A DNA stretch of 64,000 bases from NCBI GenBank assembly GCA_958450365.1, contig CAUEEP010000893.1, forward strand, positions 62,001-126,000, written 5' to 3'. This document shows positions 21,085-33,215 of the stretch, piece after piece. The DNA comes from Mesorhabditis belari (Eukaryota > Nematoda > Chromadorea > Rhabditida > Rhabditidae). The notes beneath the pieces are model-generated. The model was not told the DNA's origin, did no database searches, and was given only the letters and a program-made list of their open reading frames with translations. Each line of letters opens with the position of its first letter. Positions within the stretch are counted from its first letter, which is position 1. The translations under genes were made by a program, and so were the position numbers.

Positions 21085-21626
21085 TTTTTAATAAACTTTC
21101 TAAATTTAAATATATGATAATGAAAATAAACAGGAAAAATTGAAGAAAGTAAAGCTTTGGGTACAGCAAGCGCATTCATTATGAGTCGCTTAATAGACAG
21201 CATTAAAAATCGCTATAGTCAGTTTTAAATCTTCAATCTTTTACAGATTTATATTATTAAAGTAGTTAAAGTTTAGTCCACATAAAGTTTCATTAATAGC
21301 ATCTCTCGCTTTCGCTCACAGGCAATTCTTGTGCAAGACAGTTAGAAGAAAGTGTTTTGCTGAGGTTTCGCTTTGATTTGATCTTAGGCGTTCACAGTTG
21401 GTAAACTTGAATGTTTTGAGTAGTTTCCTCGTGCAAAATTTTGATGATTGTGTTTATGTGACATTTTCTTTTTCAGAATCATTCTTGATGAGCTCTTTGA
21501 TCTGAATCTTTGATCCAACTTTCTCCAAAATCTCGGGGTTTGCAGGAGCGGGGTACCGTCGGGCGGAACCGTTCCGTAACCTCCGAAAGCTATCCCACCA
21601 CTGTGACACGCGTGGACCATTGCCTG

Positions 21627-22135
21627 CTCCATTTCGGAGCCTGAGCCCGCACCATTTCGGAGCCTGAGCCCGCACCATTTCGGAGCCTGAGCCTGCTCCA
21701 TTTCGTAGCCTGAGCCTGCTCCATTTCGGAGCCTGAACCCGCACCATTTCGGAGCCTGGGCCTGCTCCCTTTCGGAGCTTGAGCCCGCACCATTTCGGAG
21801 CCTGAGCCTGCTCCATTTCGGAGCCTGAACCCGCACCATTTCGGAGCCTGGGCCTGCTCCCTTTCGGAGCTTGAGCCCGCACCATTTCGGAGCCTGAGCC
21901 TGCTCCATTTCGGAGCCTGAACCCGCACCATTTCGGAGCCTGGGCCTGCTCCCTTTCGGAGCTTGAGCCCGCACCATTTCGGAGCCTGAGCCTGCTCCAT
22001 TTCGGAGCCTGAACCCGCACCATTTCGTAGCCTGAGCCCGCACCATTTCGTAGCCTGAGCCCGCACCATTTCGGAGCCTGAGCCCTCACCATTTCGGAGC
22101 CTGAACCTGCTCCATTTCGGAGCCTGAGCCTGCGT
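21627..22135. repeat. 23-bp GC-rich minisatellite
   Basis: There are about 22 copies of 'ccatttcggagcctgagcc' plus 'cgca' or 'tgct', with higher-order groups of three. Because 23 is not a multiple of 3, all minus frames give related repeated peptides (for example 'QAPKWCGLRLRNGAGSGSEM'). I do not call a gene. Confidence 0.9.
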
Positions 22136-22139
22136 CCTT

Positions 22140-23530
22140 CCTTGACCGCCCAAAACTGCCCCCGTTTGGGGGAATACTAGAGTGTGTTTCCTCGCAAGTA
22201 ATACGTTTTTTAAAACGCACACTTGGGAAAAATTACCGTACTTTTGGCCTAAAAATTATTGCAAAAAATTGACGCCTAAAAAATCACGAGCTTCGTCTTA
22301 TATACGACTCCTTTTGAAGATATTCAACTGTTGAAATGATTTGGTGGCAAATTCTCTTCAAATCTAAAGATATTCAATTTACTCGACGTGTAAAGAGGAT
22401 CACTCGTAGTTGCTCGACGATAAACGTCGATTTATCGAGTAAAAATTACTCATGCAAATTTTACTCGGAAGGAAAACACTCTAGTTTTGAGCTTTCTTGT
22501 TAACTCAATACTATAGTTTTAATAATTTATTTCTGGGAGTTTAAGTTTCTTAGCAACAATCCTTGCGAAAGCCTGGAACCAACTTGGTGCCGGCACCGCC
22601 TGCTACATTTGCTACAAAAAGATTTAACAATAAATTGCGTTAATATGGACACTGGGCAGCATGATTTTTTCCATTAAAAGTTTAAAGAAAATGCTGCTTT
22701 GTCAAAAAAGATTGTGTTTGTTAATATAAAAGTCTTGCTGAGAGTCTCTTAAATAGGAAAGCCTATAATCAATGTACATCACACTCAAAACTCAAAAGTT
22801 ATTTGAAAGGATACAAATTGACGAACGGGCGATTAATTGATAGGATAAACAAGACTCATCTCATTTAGAAGGCTTCGAAAAAGACAATTATCTGAATGGG
22901 CTCTTGGGGTCTGAATACTCAAAAATGTAAGAGGGAAATCGTTTGTGGCTATTCGTTTTGTGGCTCTTCGTTTTGTGTGGCTCTTCGCAGATGCTTGATT
23001 GAAGCTTTTATCGTGCTCCAAACTGCTTCAACACTCTGGGTATGCACTGAACGATTGGTCTTCGCAAAGTCTTTGGGCAGAATTTGAGCTTCTCGATGTC
23101 ATTGACAGAAATAGACATAGTAATTTAGCTTTGATTGTGACTAGATTGTGACAGCGTGTCCCACAATTATGGTGACGCACATCTTACTACGTTTAACTGC
23201 TTGCTGTTTTTCGTTTCTTATTAATTCGATGATTTGATTGTTTTTTAGGTATAAAGTCTAAGAAAGAGCTGCGTCCAGCCATTTATTACTCTTCATAAGC
23301 AAGAAAAAACACTCGCAGAGGTATCTCGAATCTTGTAGGCAAAGATACCGAAGGTTTTTCGAGCTCTGAAGCTATTCAAAGAAACTCTAATGAAGATCGG
23401 AAAGGATGAAGTCGACCAAAGACTCCCCAATAATTCAACAAATCGTCGAAAGATTTTTGATTGACTTTAAAGGAGTACAAACTTATCAAAGAATACTCTA
23501 AATGGCCATAAGATATGCAAAAAAAAAACA
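22140..23530. other. Intergenic spacer
   Basis: No exon set or RNA that I recognise. Short direct repeats occur ('gaaagatattcaa', 'ttcgttttgtggctcttcg'). Confidence 0.5.
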
Positions 23531-23537
23531 GAAATAC

Positions 23538-24082
23538 ACTACTGGACCATGAAATATCATATTTGAAAAAAGATCGTCACTTTCGCGCGTCTGTAACTCT
23601 CTTGTCTTTACCGTATTTCTAAATATTAATAATACCATTGTGTAGCCCTTGAAAAGAGCTTTCAGAAAATGTATAACACTAATAGTTTAAACTCAAAGAC
23701 AAGGGAGTTATAGAGGCGCAAAAGTGACGATCTTTTTTTAAATATGATATTTCATTGTCCAGTAGTGTACTTTCATAATTCAATTTTTTTTGCTTTGTTT
23801 TCAGTACAAATTACCAAATTACCAAGTTCCCCTTTCCTCTACCACATACAGTACTGGACAATGAAATATCATATTTGAAAAAAGATCGTCACTTTTGCGC
23901 GTCTATAACTCCCTTGTCTTTGAGTTTAAACTATTAGTGTTATACATTTTTTGAAAGCTCTTTTCAATGGCTACACAATGGTAATATTAATATTTAGAAA
24001 TACGGTAAAGACAAAGGAGTTACAAACGCGCGAAAGTGACGATCGTTTTTCAAATATGATATTTCATTGTTCAGTACTGTAG
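23538..24082. mobile_element. Two palindromic MITEs of the 'tactggaca' family
   Basis: Copies at 23538-23772 and 23851-24082 each have inverted ends 'tactggacaatgaaatatca' and a centre containing 'cttttcaagggctacacaat'. The family matches the intronic copy at 19163. Confidence 0.8.
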
Positions 24083-24350
24083 ATGAATACCGATTAATTA
24101 CCGATGAATAAAAAAAAAACAGAAATCTGTTATTGCTATGTGCGAACTGTTTCTTATATTAAAATTAAATTTTAAAACTTCACAAGTATTTTCATACATT
24201 ATTATTATTCATGCAGAATTTTTAGATATTTATTTTGTCAACTCAAAATGCACTACGCCTTTGTAAAGAGATTCTTGAACGGATTATCATTGACGTCTCA
24301 GGGGATTTCGATGAATCATTTTGTAAGCCGAAAACTAAAAAGAGACTGAT

Positions 24351-27300
24351 TTAAGAATAAAAAAATACTTTAAAACTTAGAAATATCAAAGATTTAATGA
24401 AGCTTATGAATTCTTCTGCAATTTTCACAACTTTCCTTTCCAATTTGAACTTTCTCTTACCTTTTCGAATAGTGCAAATGATAAAAAGACGATAACAATC
24501 ATAGCATGTCAATAAGATGATTGTTGAGGCTGTTCCATGAAATGTTCCAATCAACATCACCCAAATTGTGTATTCTGAAAATACAGCTTTTTTTTTCAAA
24601 TCTCTTTAAAGTTTCTCACCAGCAAGATAAACGTTTTCTTCCAAAAATACATATACAAACCAAGTTATTGGAGCGACAAACATTGTCACATAAGCAGTAA
24701 GCTAAAAATGCACAAAGATTTGAGCTGGACAAGTCTTTGAATAGATTTGAAACAAAAAAAATGGTGATAGTTTAGCTATTGGGTTGGGGAGAATGAAATG
24801 ACACCGAACTTTAAAGAAACTTTTTCAATGCATAAAGCCTTCTTTAAATATAAGTTTTGTTTCATCAAAAAGATCCATTTTGTCTCTACAAAATCACTTT
24901 CAAGAGATTCCACAAAGCTTTTTTTTCGTCGAGTTTATCGACTCTCAAAAACAGCAAGTCAAAATGGCAGAGTTTGACTCATCGTTTGAACAATTTCTTC
25001 TACATAAACCTCCTTTGGTGTCTCAATAAAAAAGATAGAGCACACTCAATTACATAAGTTTTCAAATTTTCCAGAACAACCCTCCAACCGTTATCTTTAG
25101 ATCACGGTTTATAGATTTTGTGGAAAAATTGTCGTTTTGTTAAGCTGAGGCGTTGTTTGAGTTCTCTTTTAAATGTCATTTTGTAACTTTAGTTAACCTT
25201 AGTTACTGGTTCACTGGTCAAGATGGTCAAATCGATTCACTGGTAAATCGATTTTTCCGGAACAAACCGGAGTTTAGTCCAAAATTTTTAGGAACTTGAA
25301 CCAATGGATGCCTAGGATTTGTAAGCCAGAAGCCAAGTGAGAAACTAGCGTAGGCTCAGGCCAAAAGTTAGACCAGAATTCACCTAATCTTCTCCTTTTA
25401 AATGTCATTTTGCAACCTTAGTTAACTTTAGTTAACCTTAGTTAAGTAGTAAAGAGAATTCGTTAACCTTTCTGCTCATATCAAACGCCTATCAGCTAAC
25501 AAAGTCTGCTAGAAGTTTTAGAATTATTTTTTTTGATTTTCGGCGCCATTTCATTCTCCCCAACAACAATAATTGTAAGAAAAAGAATAAGAAAAGAAAC
25601 TAGTGAGAAACTAGCGTAGGCTCAGGCCTTTTAAAGAATCTCCCGGTTACCGGGATATTCTTTAAAAGATCTGTGTTTAACCCATGTGTAGATCTGTGAA
25701 TAGTAACTGATATCGATAATCAAACCGTTGCCCATTGCCTGAACCGGGTACTACCGTAACCCCAATAAATCTTACCGTAACCCTAATAGTCGATGTGGTA
25801 ATCGTAAAGGTTACACTCATGTCAATTCACCGATGCAAAGATTAGATCTATGATTGTCTATTGGATCTGTTTTATCTCAACCAAAACGAATCCAACCACT
25901 TTAGACCAGTTTAGATCAAAATTTGAAGCTTTTGAAGCTTTTCAACCGGATTAACTTGTTCAGCTTTGAGAGCTGGCTTTGGTTTACAAATCCAGATTAA
26001 CTTTAAATCTGGATTACAGTCTCGGAGGGATTCGCGCTACCTGAAAGTTCAAATTTCTCGTCCATTTCTTGTGCAATTTCCACGTGTACGCACTCATTCG
26101 AAGACGATGAACTTTTGAAAAATATAAATAGTAATATGTAGGCATTAAAAGAACTGAAATCAAGTTTTTAATTTTAGCTTAATTTAACAAAAAACTTACA
26201 TAAAGTTGCAGTAATAATGAAAGTCAAATATAGAAGAGCGAGTGGTTTGAAGATATCGAGAAGCGATTGATTGATGGCGAAAAAAGAGGGCTTCTCAATG
26301 AATTGTGAGAGCTCAGGGTAACACTGAATTGAGAAAAGGTGGTTGTTTTTCATTTTTCTCAAAAATCCACCTGTAATTGTTCAAGCTTGGCTTCGTCGAG
26401 CTTAAGAAAATTGACGCCGACAAGGAGAATCGTTGTCTCGATTGAGATACGAGCAGTGCCGACGATTTGTATGATATTTTTGTTACTAAAGGTTTCAAGT
26501 TGCTTACTTTAAACCGGGAAAACAAATTCGATAGTTGAAAGCGTAAAACACAAGCTGGATTCACTGGTATCGTCATCGTCATCGTCATCGTCAAATCGAT
26601 TCACTGGTAAATCGATTTTTCCGGAAAAAACCGGAGTTTAGTCCGAAATTTTTAGGAACTTGAACTAATGGATGCCTAGGATTTGTAAGCCAGAAGCCAA
26701 ATGAGAAACTAGCTTAGACTTAGGCCAAAAGTTAGACCAGAATTCACCTAATCTTGTCCTTTAGACTAGTCAGCCTGGCTAGGCACGGTTCAGCCCTTGC
26801 TTTTCTCATTCAGAATTGGTTCACTTCAGAGATTCAAAGATTCAGAGGATTCATTGATTAACCAGTATCCATTTTTCTATAATTACAATGCTCACCGTCG
26901 CTTAAAATGCCATATTTGCTGGTTAAGTAAAAGCATTTGTTGCCGTTCAAAAACGGTCAAACCGAGAGCTGTGACGAAAAAATCAAGAATCACAAACTCA
27001 ATTATCTAAATTTTAGTAACGTTTCTTTAGGAATTCTAAAGTTTTTTACCAATTGATAATAAGAAGGAATTCCAATTATATGTAGAAGTTTTCCCATTGG
27101 GAAATAGCCAACAGCTGGTAAAGCAACGACAGGAAAGGAGAGTACATTGAGCACAAAATCGTAGATGGTTCCGACTGTCTGAAGAGATTTCATAGGTTCA
27201 AAAAAATTTTTCAGATCTAACAAAGGCTTATCAGAGCTTTAACTATCATAGACATTAGTCTATGAGTTGTTTTGTAGAGATATGTTAAGCTGGCCCGGTC

Positions 27301-27732
27301 CGATTGACCCGATTTGTTCAGTGTCCAAGTTCTGCTCTACAATGTGGCTTGAGTTTGAATCTAACCCTAGTTCAGTTTTAGTCTATCCTATCTGTCTTGG
27401 TCTGGCTCAGGTTCAGTATCTTTTAGCTTGGTTTGACCAAGTCCAGTCTGGTCTAGCCTGATCTAACTGTAATCTTTATTTGTATTTGAAACCTGCAAGA
27501 ATAGGAGACAAAATTTGTAGTCTCCTTGATTTTTCGGCGTTTCTTTGTAGACAACATAGATCCCGAAGAGGTTCAAAAGGGTGCAAAGTGCTGAAAAGGC
27601 TTTCTCAAATGTTTTAACACTTTATATCTGCATTCGACTTTTTAGACAGCTTAAAATAAGTAATCCTTGATTACCTCCAATCATTGAAACCCATGTGTAG
27701 ATCTGTGAATAGTAACTGATATCGATAATCAT
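24351..27732 (-). CDS. Nematode 7TM chemoreceptor C (srh-like), intact
   Basis: Nine minus-strand exons: 27764-27675 (ATG at 27732), 27590-27493, 27178-27050, 27005-26896, 26485-26371, 26323-26200, 26153-26041, 24701-24620 and 24574-24351. From the ATG they total 1053 nt, 350 aa plus stop, with all phases matching. Features are 'NLFGIYVVYKETPKNQGDYK' after TM1, 'FPVVALPAVGYFPMGKLLHI' in TM2, 'LGLTVFERQQMLLL' after TM3, 'CYPELSQF' near TM5, 'RMSAYTWKLHKKWTRNLNFQ' before TM6, and 'FHGTASTIILL' with 'CYRLF' at TM7. These are the signature positions of SRH receptors. Exons of 98 and 110 nt equal those of A and B. The last exon could contain an extra 45-nt in-frame intron. A mariner-type MITE fills the long intron at 24702-26040. 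No broken position was seen. Confidence 0.85.
24779..25565. mobile_element. Mariner-type MITE, family 2
   Basis: The element starts 'ttgggttggggagaatgaaa' and ends 'ttcattctccccaacaa', with TA before the 5' end. Internal blocks ('aaaagatagagcacactcaa', 'gttgagttctctttta') are shared with copies at 39570 and 45953. It lies in the long intron of receptor C. Confidence 0.75.
25200..25395. repeat. Direct repeat also at 26575-26760
   Basis: The about 165-bp block beginning 'tcactggtaaatcgattttt' is present at 25229 and 26594 with few differences, in two introns of receptor C. Confidence 0.8.
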
Positions 27733-28387
27733 TAAACTGATGTAAAACGATGAAAGTATATAGCCTGAATTGGGGAAAAAGCAGTTTTCAAGTTTTCAAA
27801 CAAATCATTTTCAACTGAAAGTGGGAGAACAGGTGAATTTCGGCGAACAGGCATCGCTTTTTGACTTTTATCACACAATGAGTTAGTTTTTCTTTCTGAA
27901 AAAACCTTTCGGAGTCTAAATTTTGCACATCATACGCACATCATTCTCAGATCATTTCCGATTTTTAAACGAACTTTTTGCTGCTGAAAACCAATTTTTT
28001 TTGAGTCATTTACATAAACGGTCACGAAATTTGCATTTAACATTAGAACGTTTACATTTAGACGCCAAAATATTAGCATTTATCCGCAAAGTGAACGGGG
28101 AAATGAAAAGCGATACCCTCATTTTCTTTCTCTGACATTTCTTCGATTGGGTAACTAGTAAAATTCATGCCTTCATGCTGCTGTTACCTTTGACTTTTTC
28201 TAAAAAATTGCAAAGGTGTAGTAAAGTGCGTCCCAAAAGTCGAGATACCCGCATTTTTTTTGTTGAATCTCAGGATTTCTCAGGTGTCATTTTTTTCTAC
28301 TTTTTACTTTTCGTTTACTTTTTGATTTGTGCGAATGCTATGTTGAAGCTTTAGATTAATTATAAAATAAAACGAGAAAAGATTAGA

Positions 28388-28656
28388 AAAACCTGTTAAA
28401 AGCTGTTAAAACCTGTTAAAAGCTGTCAAAAGCTGTTAAAAGCTGTTAAAAGCTGCTAAAAGCTGCTAAAAGGTGTCAAAAGCTGTTAAAAGATGTTAAA
28501 AGCTGTTAAAACCTGTTAAAAGCTGTCAAAAGCTGTTAAAAGCTGTTAAACGCTGCTAAAAGCTGTCAAAAGCTGTTAAAAGCTGTTAAAAGCTGTTAAA
28601 AGCTGTTAAAAGCTGTTAAAAGCTGCTAAAAGCTGCTAAAAGCTGTTAAAAGCTAT
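28388..28656. repeat. 10-bp minisatellite
   Basis: There are about 26 copies of 'agctgttaaa' with variants 'agctgtcaaa', 'acctgttaaa' and 'agctgctaaa'. Confidence 0.9.
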
Positions 28657-28783
28657 CCCATAATCGCGTAAATCTATTTAACGTAAAGCATGAAGCACAA
28701 ATTTTATTAGTTTCCCTTCGATTGTGATTTTTGTGAATTTTAAATTTTCATACATTTTAACGTTTTTACTTGTTATTTTCCAG

Positions 28784-29698
28784 AAAACAAAGATCGATTT
28801 TGTCATTAATGAAAGTTGTTTCGTTCCCGGATTGAGCGATGAAGAAAAACTCGAATCTCCGCTCAAAATGGCCATCGAATCCACAGATTCCGAGGGGGAA
28901 ATCGACGAAAAAGATGGGGGAAAATTTGGATTTGATTTTCAAAATTTGATTGGGTCTAACTGTAACTGTAACTGTTATCTTGCAAATACTTTGATCAAGT
29001 ACCTTTAGTTTTGATGTCAATTTTATAATGTGTACCTGTTAACCTTAAACTTATGCTAGACGACCTTTGTTTCCCCATCAAGGGCAGGCTAAGAGTGCCC
29101 GATTGTGCTCGATTATGAAACCTCAGTCCCGACTCATGTAACATCAATACATACGTGCCAATAAAGAATTGAGTCCCGTTAATTTCATCACTACCTGGTC
29201 CAGCTGGCTCAAATTCAAATCAATCACACTCAGTCAAGATTCCAAAAGATGAAACTGTCGATGGGAAGAATCCCGGTTTCTATAGCCTAAAAAATCCTCG
29301 TCAACAGTGGCAGAGACGATCGATGAAGGTCAGCACACTAGCTCCAACAACTCGCAGAAAGAAATCCGCTGATGGATCCGCTGAAATCCGCACGAAAATC
29401 CAAGATCAGATAAAAGAAAGGATCGAAAGAGCTGATCCTAAAACTTCTGAACAAATGAACAAAAAGAAAAGAAATTCATGTGGGAAGTGAGTGTCGAGAA
29501 GCCAGATTTTGATGAATTGCGTCGATCGCGTTATCATTGCGTATCAATATTAATATCATATCAATTGCGCTATCAAAAGAAATACAAGAGTTGAGGCCAA
29601 AGTTGAATGAATTGACGTTAAGGAGGAATGAATCAACAAATCAGGAAGAGATTCAAGGGTTGAACGAGGAGATCGAGAGGATTGTCACTAAAATCTAA
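28784..29698 (+). CDS. Unrecognised gene with C-terminal coiled coil
   Basis: Three coding-looking blocks occur on the plus strand. Block 1, from a 'ttattttccag' acceptor at 28784, encodes acidic sequence ('PGLSDEEKLESPLKMAIEST', 'DSEGEIDEKDGGKFGFDF'). Block 2, about 29180-29486, is open and ends at a GTGAGT donor; it contains 'KNPGFYSLKNPRQQWQRRS' and a charged helix 'IQDQIKERIERADPKT'. Block 3, about 29585-29698, encodes a Glu/Leu-rich coiled coil ('LNELTLRRNESTNQEE') and stops at 29696. Phases between the blocks could not be closed, so some boundaries are wrong or missing. No family is recognised; a small charged coiled-coil protein is all I would claim. Confidence 0.45.
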
Positions 29699-29958
29699 TA
29701 TATAGTGCGAAAAAAGTTAGTCCAATTTACTTTTTTGCAAAACTCGTCGCCTCAATAAGGTGTGTTTTGTGTTTTGATGTGTGTGTGTTATGAAGGTTTT
29801 TATTTGTCAAAAGGCAAAAGGTTAAAGTCATGCACAATAGATTTCTCCCAGACATTGCTCACATTTTAACAGTTTATAAAACTTCTAAAAGAACATTTTC
29901 CATTATTTGATGAGTAACTTTTGTTTGGGAGAGGAATTCTTCACAAAATCGACAACAA

Positions 29959-30353
29959 TTGTTTTGGGAGGGCATAAAAACTGAAAGCGAATACATTGGA
30001 GACACATTTACAGAGGCAGAAGGTCTCGAAAGTTTGACAGAACATCAACAAATGTTTCTCAAAACTTGTATTGGCCTAATTATTATTGGAATCGGTATAT
30101 TTTTTGAGATTTTTCTAACGTTTAGACCAACTTTAGGCCTATCCAATGGAGCGTCTGTTGGGCCGAGTGTTCGCCACTTTCGAGATCTGGTCCCCACTCG
30201 AAACGGGGTAGATTTTTGCGTAAAATTGCTATAAAAAGAAATTTATAATATTTTGAACTTCAAGCATTAAAATATTAAAAACAAAAAACAAACGAACTTT
30301 TCAGCCAGGGCCGACTACAATGCTGAAAGCGAAAGCGAAAGCGATGTGCCGGT
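29959..30353 (+). CDS. Possible exons of an unrecognised membrane protein
   Basis: The open plus-strand frame includes an acidic segment ('ESEYIGDTFTEAEGLESLTE') and a hydrophobic stretch 'CIGLIIIGIGIFFEIF' that could span a membrane. A separate small exon after 'acttttcag' at 30305 encodes 'RADYNAESESESDVP' before GTGAGA. The phases do not join cleanly. It may be a gene fragment or two unrelated exons. Confidence 0.25.
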
Positions 30354-31082
30354 GAGAGTAGTTGACATCAAAAATTTGTCAGATTGAACCTATGCCTAAC
30401 GAAATCTGTTACAGAACAGTACTAATGCCATTCGCGAAACAGAAATTCGTCTAAATTATCCTAGTAAACCAAAATGGTCATCCATAAACTTAGAGTAGCC
30501 GTTTTAGCCTTACAAATGAAACCTTGAAGCTGAACCTAGGTCATTTGATTCGAGCTAGTCCAGTAGAAAAGACCTAGTAGAAAAGATAACACAGAACACA
30601 CATAACCTAATTTGAAAGAACCATGTCTGATCATAAAAATAAGATAGAACTTGTTAATATTATTTTCTGTAACCACTTACAGCAACTTCTAACACTTCTT
30701 CATAGTCCCTAATTTGAAAGAACCGTGTCTAATCATAAAAATATTATTTATGTTAAAGAAAATCCCCCATAACATTTATTGAAAACAAAATTAACAAAAT
30801 TAAAACAAATAACAATTATGAAAAGAGTACTACGCTGCTTGGGAGGGGCACTTTTTTTTCTTCAAAACCACTTTTTCTGGGGTAGTTTTATGCGTAGATA
30901 CCGAGAAACACAACAAGAGCTTGGAAAAAAGCGTTTTAAGCCAAGTTTCAGGGCTTAAAGGCGCGCGCTCATACAGTGTGATGAGAGGGATGCACATAGG
31001 GAAGACACATCCGTGCGAAATAAGGCAAAAAACGTTCTCTATCAGAATTTCACGTTAGAGTATCCATTCGACGCAGAAAATT

Positions 31083-31340
31083 GTGCTGAATCGAATGGTG
31101 AAGAAATTAGCGAAATCCATCTGCTCCGATTTTTTAAATCGCGTTTTATCGAAAAAATCGCACTTTTACGATCAACTTGCTCGCCGCGACCAACTTTCGG
31201 CGGCTCGTTTGCGCGTTGTCGCGTTGTCGAAAGATTGCGCCCTCAAAACCGATAACTTTTGTATCGACGTGTACAAAGATCATTTTGATACCAAAAAAAT
31301 AAAAAATGATCAACTCTGCGAAGACTTGATGCCTTTTTAA
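31083..31340 (+). CDS. ORF within the block interrupting the left terminal repeat
   Basis: An 85-codon frame ('MLNRMVKKLAKSICSDF', 'HFYDQLARRDQLSAARLRVV') is GC-richer and more codon-like than its surroundings. A second frame across it is also open. I do not recognise the product; it may be a captured exon or part of another element. Confidence 0.3.
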   Translation: MLNRMVKKLAKSICSDFLNRVLSKKSHFYDQLARRDQLSAARLRVVALSKDCALKTDNFCIDVYKDHFDTKKIKNDQLCEDLMPF

Positions 31341-31496
31341 GATGAAATGCGGTTTTGCGACTTTCTGCCTGCTAAAATGTGAACAATCGCCAACAACCTA
31401 TTTAAAGCAGCCAGACATTTATATTACTCTATTTGAATTTGTCTTTGATACATATTTCGATTCTGACAAAGTTTTTTGATTTTTGGACTGTTTAGG

Positions 31497-32580
31497 TCAT
31501 CTGTGCGTCTTGAGAAAACCTAACTTTTTTGAAAGCTCTTCGAATTGCACGCGTTCCAACGAATTAGAATCAACTGCAGCTTCCATAGCCTTGAATATTT
31601 GATTTCCGAATCCTAACTTGATGGGCAGAATCGAAGGAACACAATGTTTAGGCTCAATGTTCCATACATATGGCCGAAGCACAGCCTTTCGATTTTCGGC
31701 GTCTTTTGTTGGGAGTTTTAAGCGCTCGTCAAAATTCAGGATGGTACGTCTTTCGTCGTGTGTTTGGTCTAATTTCTCCTTCACACCCGTAATCTTGCGT
31801 GACTTCACAGCTTTAAAGAAGCATCACACACAGGGATACGTTGAAGCACACGACATTCCGAATGCAGAAGCCATGAAACTGAGACCATCCCCCAAGAAGA
31901 AGGTGCAAGGTAAAGGTGAAAGCTTTTCAAACCAGTCCTTTATCTTGCACAGATTTTCGTTATTGTCATAACCATACCACGCGGCAAGTATCAGTTGATT
32001 GTAAGGGGATTGTTGCTCTCCCGACTTGTCTGGAAACATGATTGTAACTTTGGTAATATCCAGTCCTTTATCACATAAATGTACAGCACAATGTTTCTCG
32101 TTGTCTTTAATTTTCGACAGTCGATATTGAACGGATGAAAACATGTCTTTTAGCTTCACAATATCGCCTTCAATTCCGTAGTCGACGTTTTTTTGCAAGG
32201 CTTGCTCGTACCATATTCAGACGATACTCCGTTGCAAGAGTACGATTCTCATGGCTGTAAATTCGATGAGCGTCACGCGATACTTTAGATTTCGAGTAAA
32301 GTGCAAGGGTTTGTAATGGAGAGAGCGATAGACAAACAACATTTCTTCTCATTCTTTTTCTGTGATTTTTGCATCGATCTTTCCGGGCAGCTTTAAGGAT
32401 TTTCCTTCGATTTCGTCGCATCTTTGCAGTGATTCTTCTTTTCTCTACGTTTCCTCTTCTAACAATCAACATTTTTGCCTGATTCAAAGTTGCTTGCTCC
32501 TTTTTTCTTTTAAAATCTGTTATTCCCTTCATAGATGCACTTTTGCGCTTGCTTGCCTGTGGCATCGCTGTCGAACCTAA
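31497..32580 (-). pseudogene. Transposon-encoded protein, broken
   Basis: Segment 1 (32566-32170) is very basic ('KRKSASMKGITDFKRKK', 'NRTLATEYRLNM'). A frameshift near 32195 leads to segment 2 (32198-31824) with 'LCDKGLDITKVTIMF', 'YNQLILAAWYGYDN' and 'GDGLSFMASAFGMSCASTYP'. A TGA follows 'YPCV' where the related family has Trp, and segment 3 resumes in the same frame ('CFFKAVKSRKITG', 'DERRTILNFDERLKL') to 31497. The 'GD...G...YPCVWC' layout recalls proteins found in many animal mobile elements. I cannot name the superfamily. One frameshift and one nonsense codon make it inactive. Confidence 0.55.
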
Positions 32581-33215
32581 AATGAAAATACTAATGTTAA
32601 GCTCAAGAAATGAAAAACTTTCTGAAATAAGAAACGAATTACGCAAAAAGCTAAAAAAATGACTGCTGGTAGTTGTTGGTTAACGGTTAACGTTTAACTG
32701 AACCTATTAAAAAGCTTACTAAGAGTTTTTTTTATCAACAATTTAAATAGAGATAAGTTAACTATAAGTTAAAAGCCTCTGGCAAAAAGGACAAATTCAA
32801 ATAAAGTAATATAAATGTCTTGCTGCTTTAAATAGGGTGTTGGCCCCGAAACTAAGCTTAAAGCGCCTTTTCCCGAGCTCTCGTTGTGTTTTTCGGAATC
32901 TACACATAAAACTGTCCTAGAAAAAGTGGTTTTGAAGAAAAAAAAGTGCCCCCGCAACCGGCGTAGTACCATGAAAAGTAACAATTAGCCAGCAAAACAA
33001 GAGGAAAATCAAAGTTAAAAAGATTCAAATCATCGCTTTTATTGTCGACTTCTTCAACGTTTGTATCGACGTTTGTGTTCAATTCTCCCAAAAGCTCGGC
33101 CATTTCTTGATCCAGACGAGCATTATTCAACTTTTCATAATCTAAAACAAAGAAAAAAAATTAGTAAAACAATAACGGAACAACCTGTTGGAATGACCCC
33201 ATCCAGCTCGGCCAT

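Larger units (their letters stand above)
30826..32972 (-). mobile_element. DNA transposon with about 140-bp inverted terminal repeats
   Basis: The left end (30826-30958) and right end (32972-32830) are inverted copies sharing 'cttcaaaaccactttttct' and 'gtgtttttcggaatctacac'. The repeat continues as 'ctatttaaagcagc...acatttatattact' at 31388 and 32835. A 425-bp block (30960-31385) interrupts the left repeat. Three minus-strand ORFs inside form one broken protein. Target-site duplication is not clear. Confidence 0.7.

Noticed and set aside
21384..22222. Three overlapping 210-220 aa minus-strand ORFs with internal repeats
   Set aside because: Products of the 23-bp minisatellite in all three frames. 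There is no start context, splice signal or unique domain, so I describe only the repeat.
26443..26520. A 22-nt intron in receptor C (gtaagc...ctttag)
   Set aside because: Unneeded once the TM3 exon at 27005-26896 was found. That exon joins 26485 in phase, and 22 nt is too short for a nematode intron.
28388..28656. CRISPR-like array
   Set aside because: Contiguous 10-bp units without unique spacers in a eukaryotic genome; it is a minisatellite.
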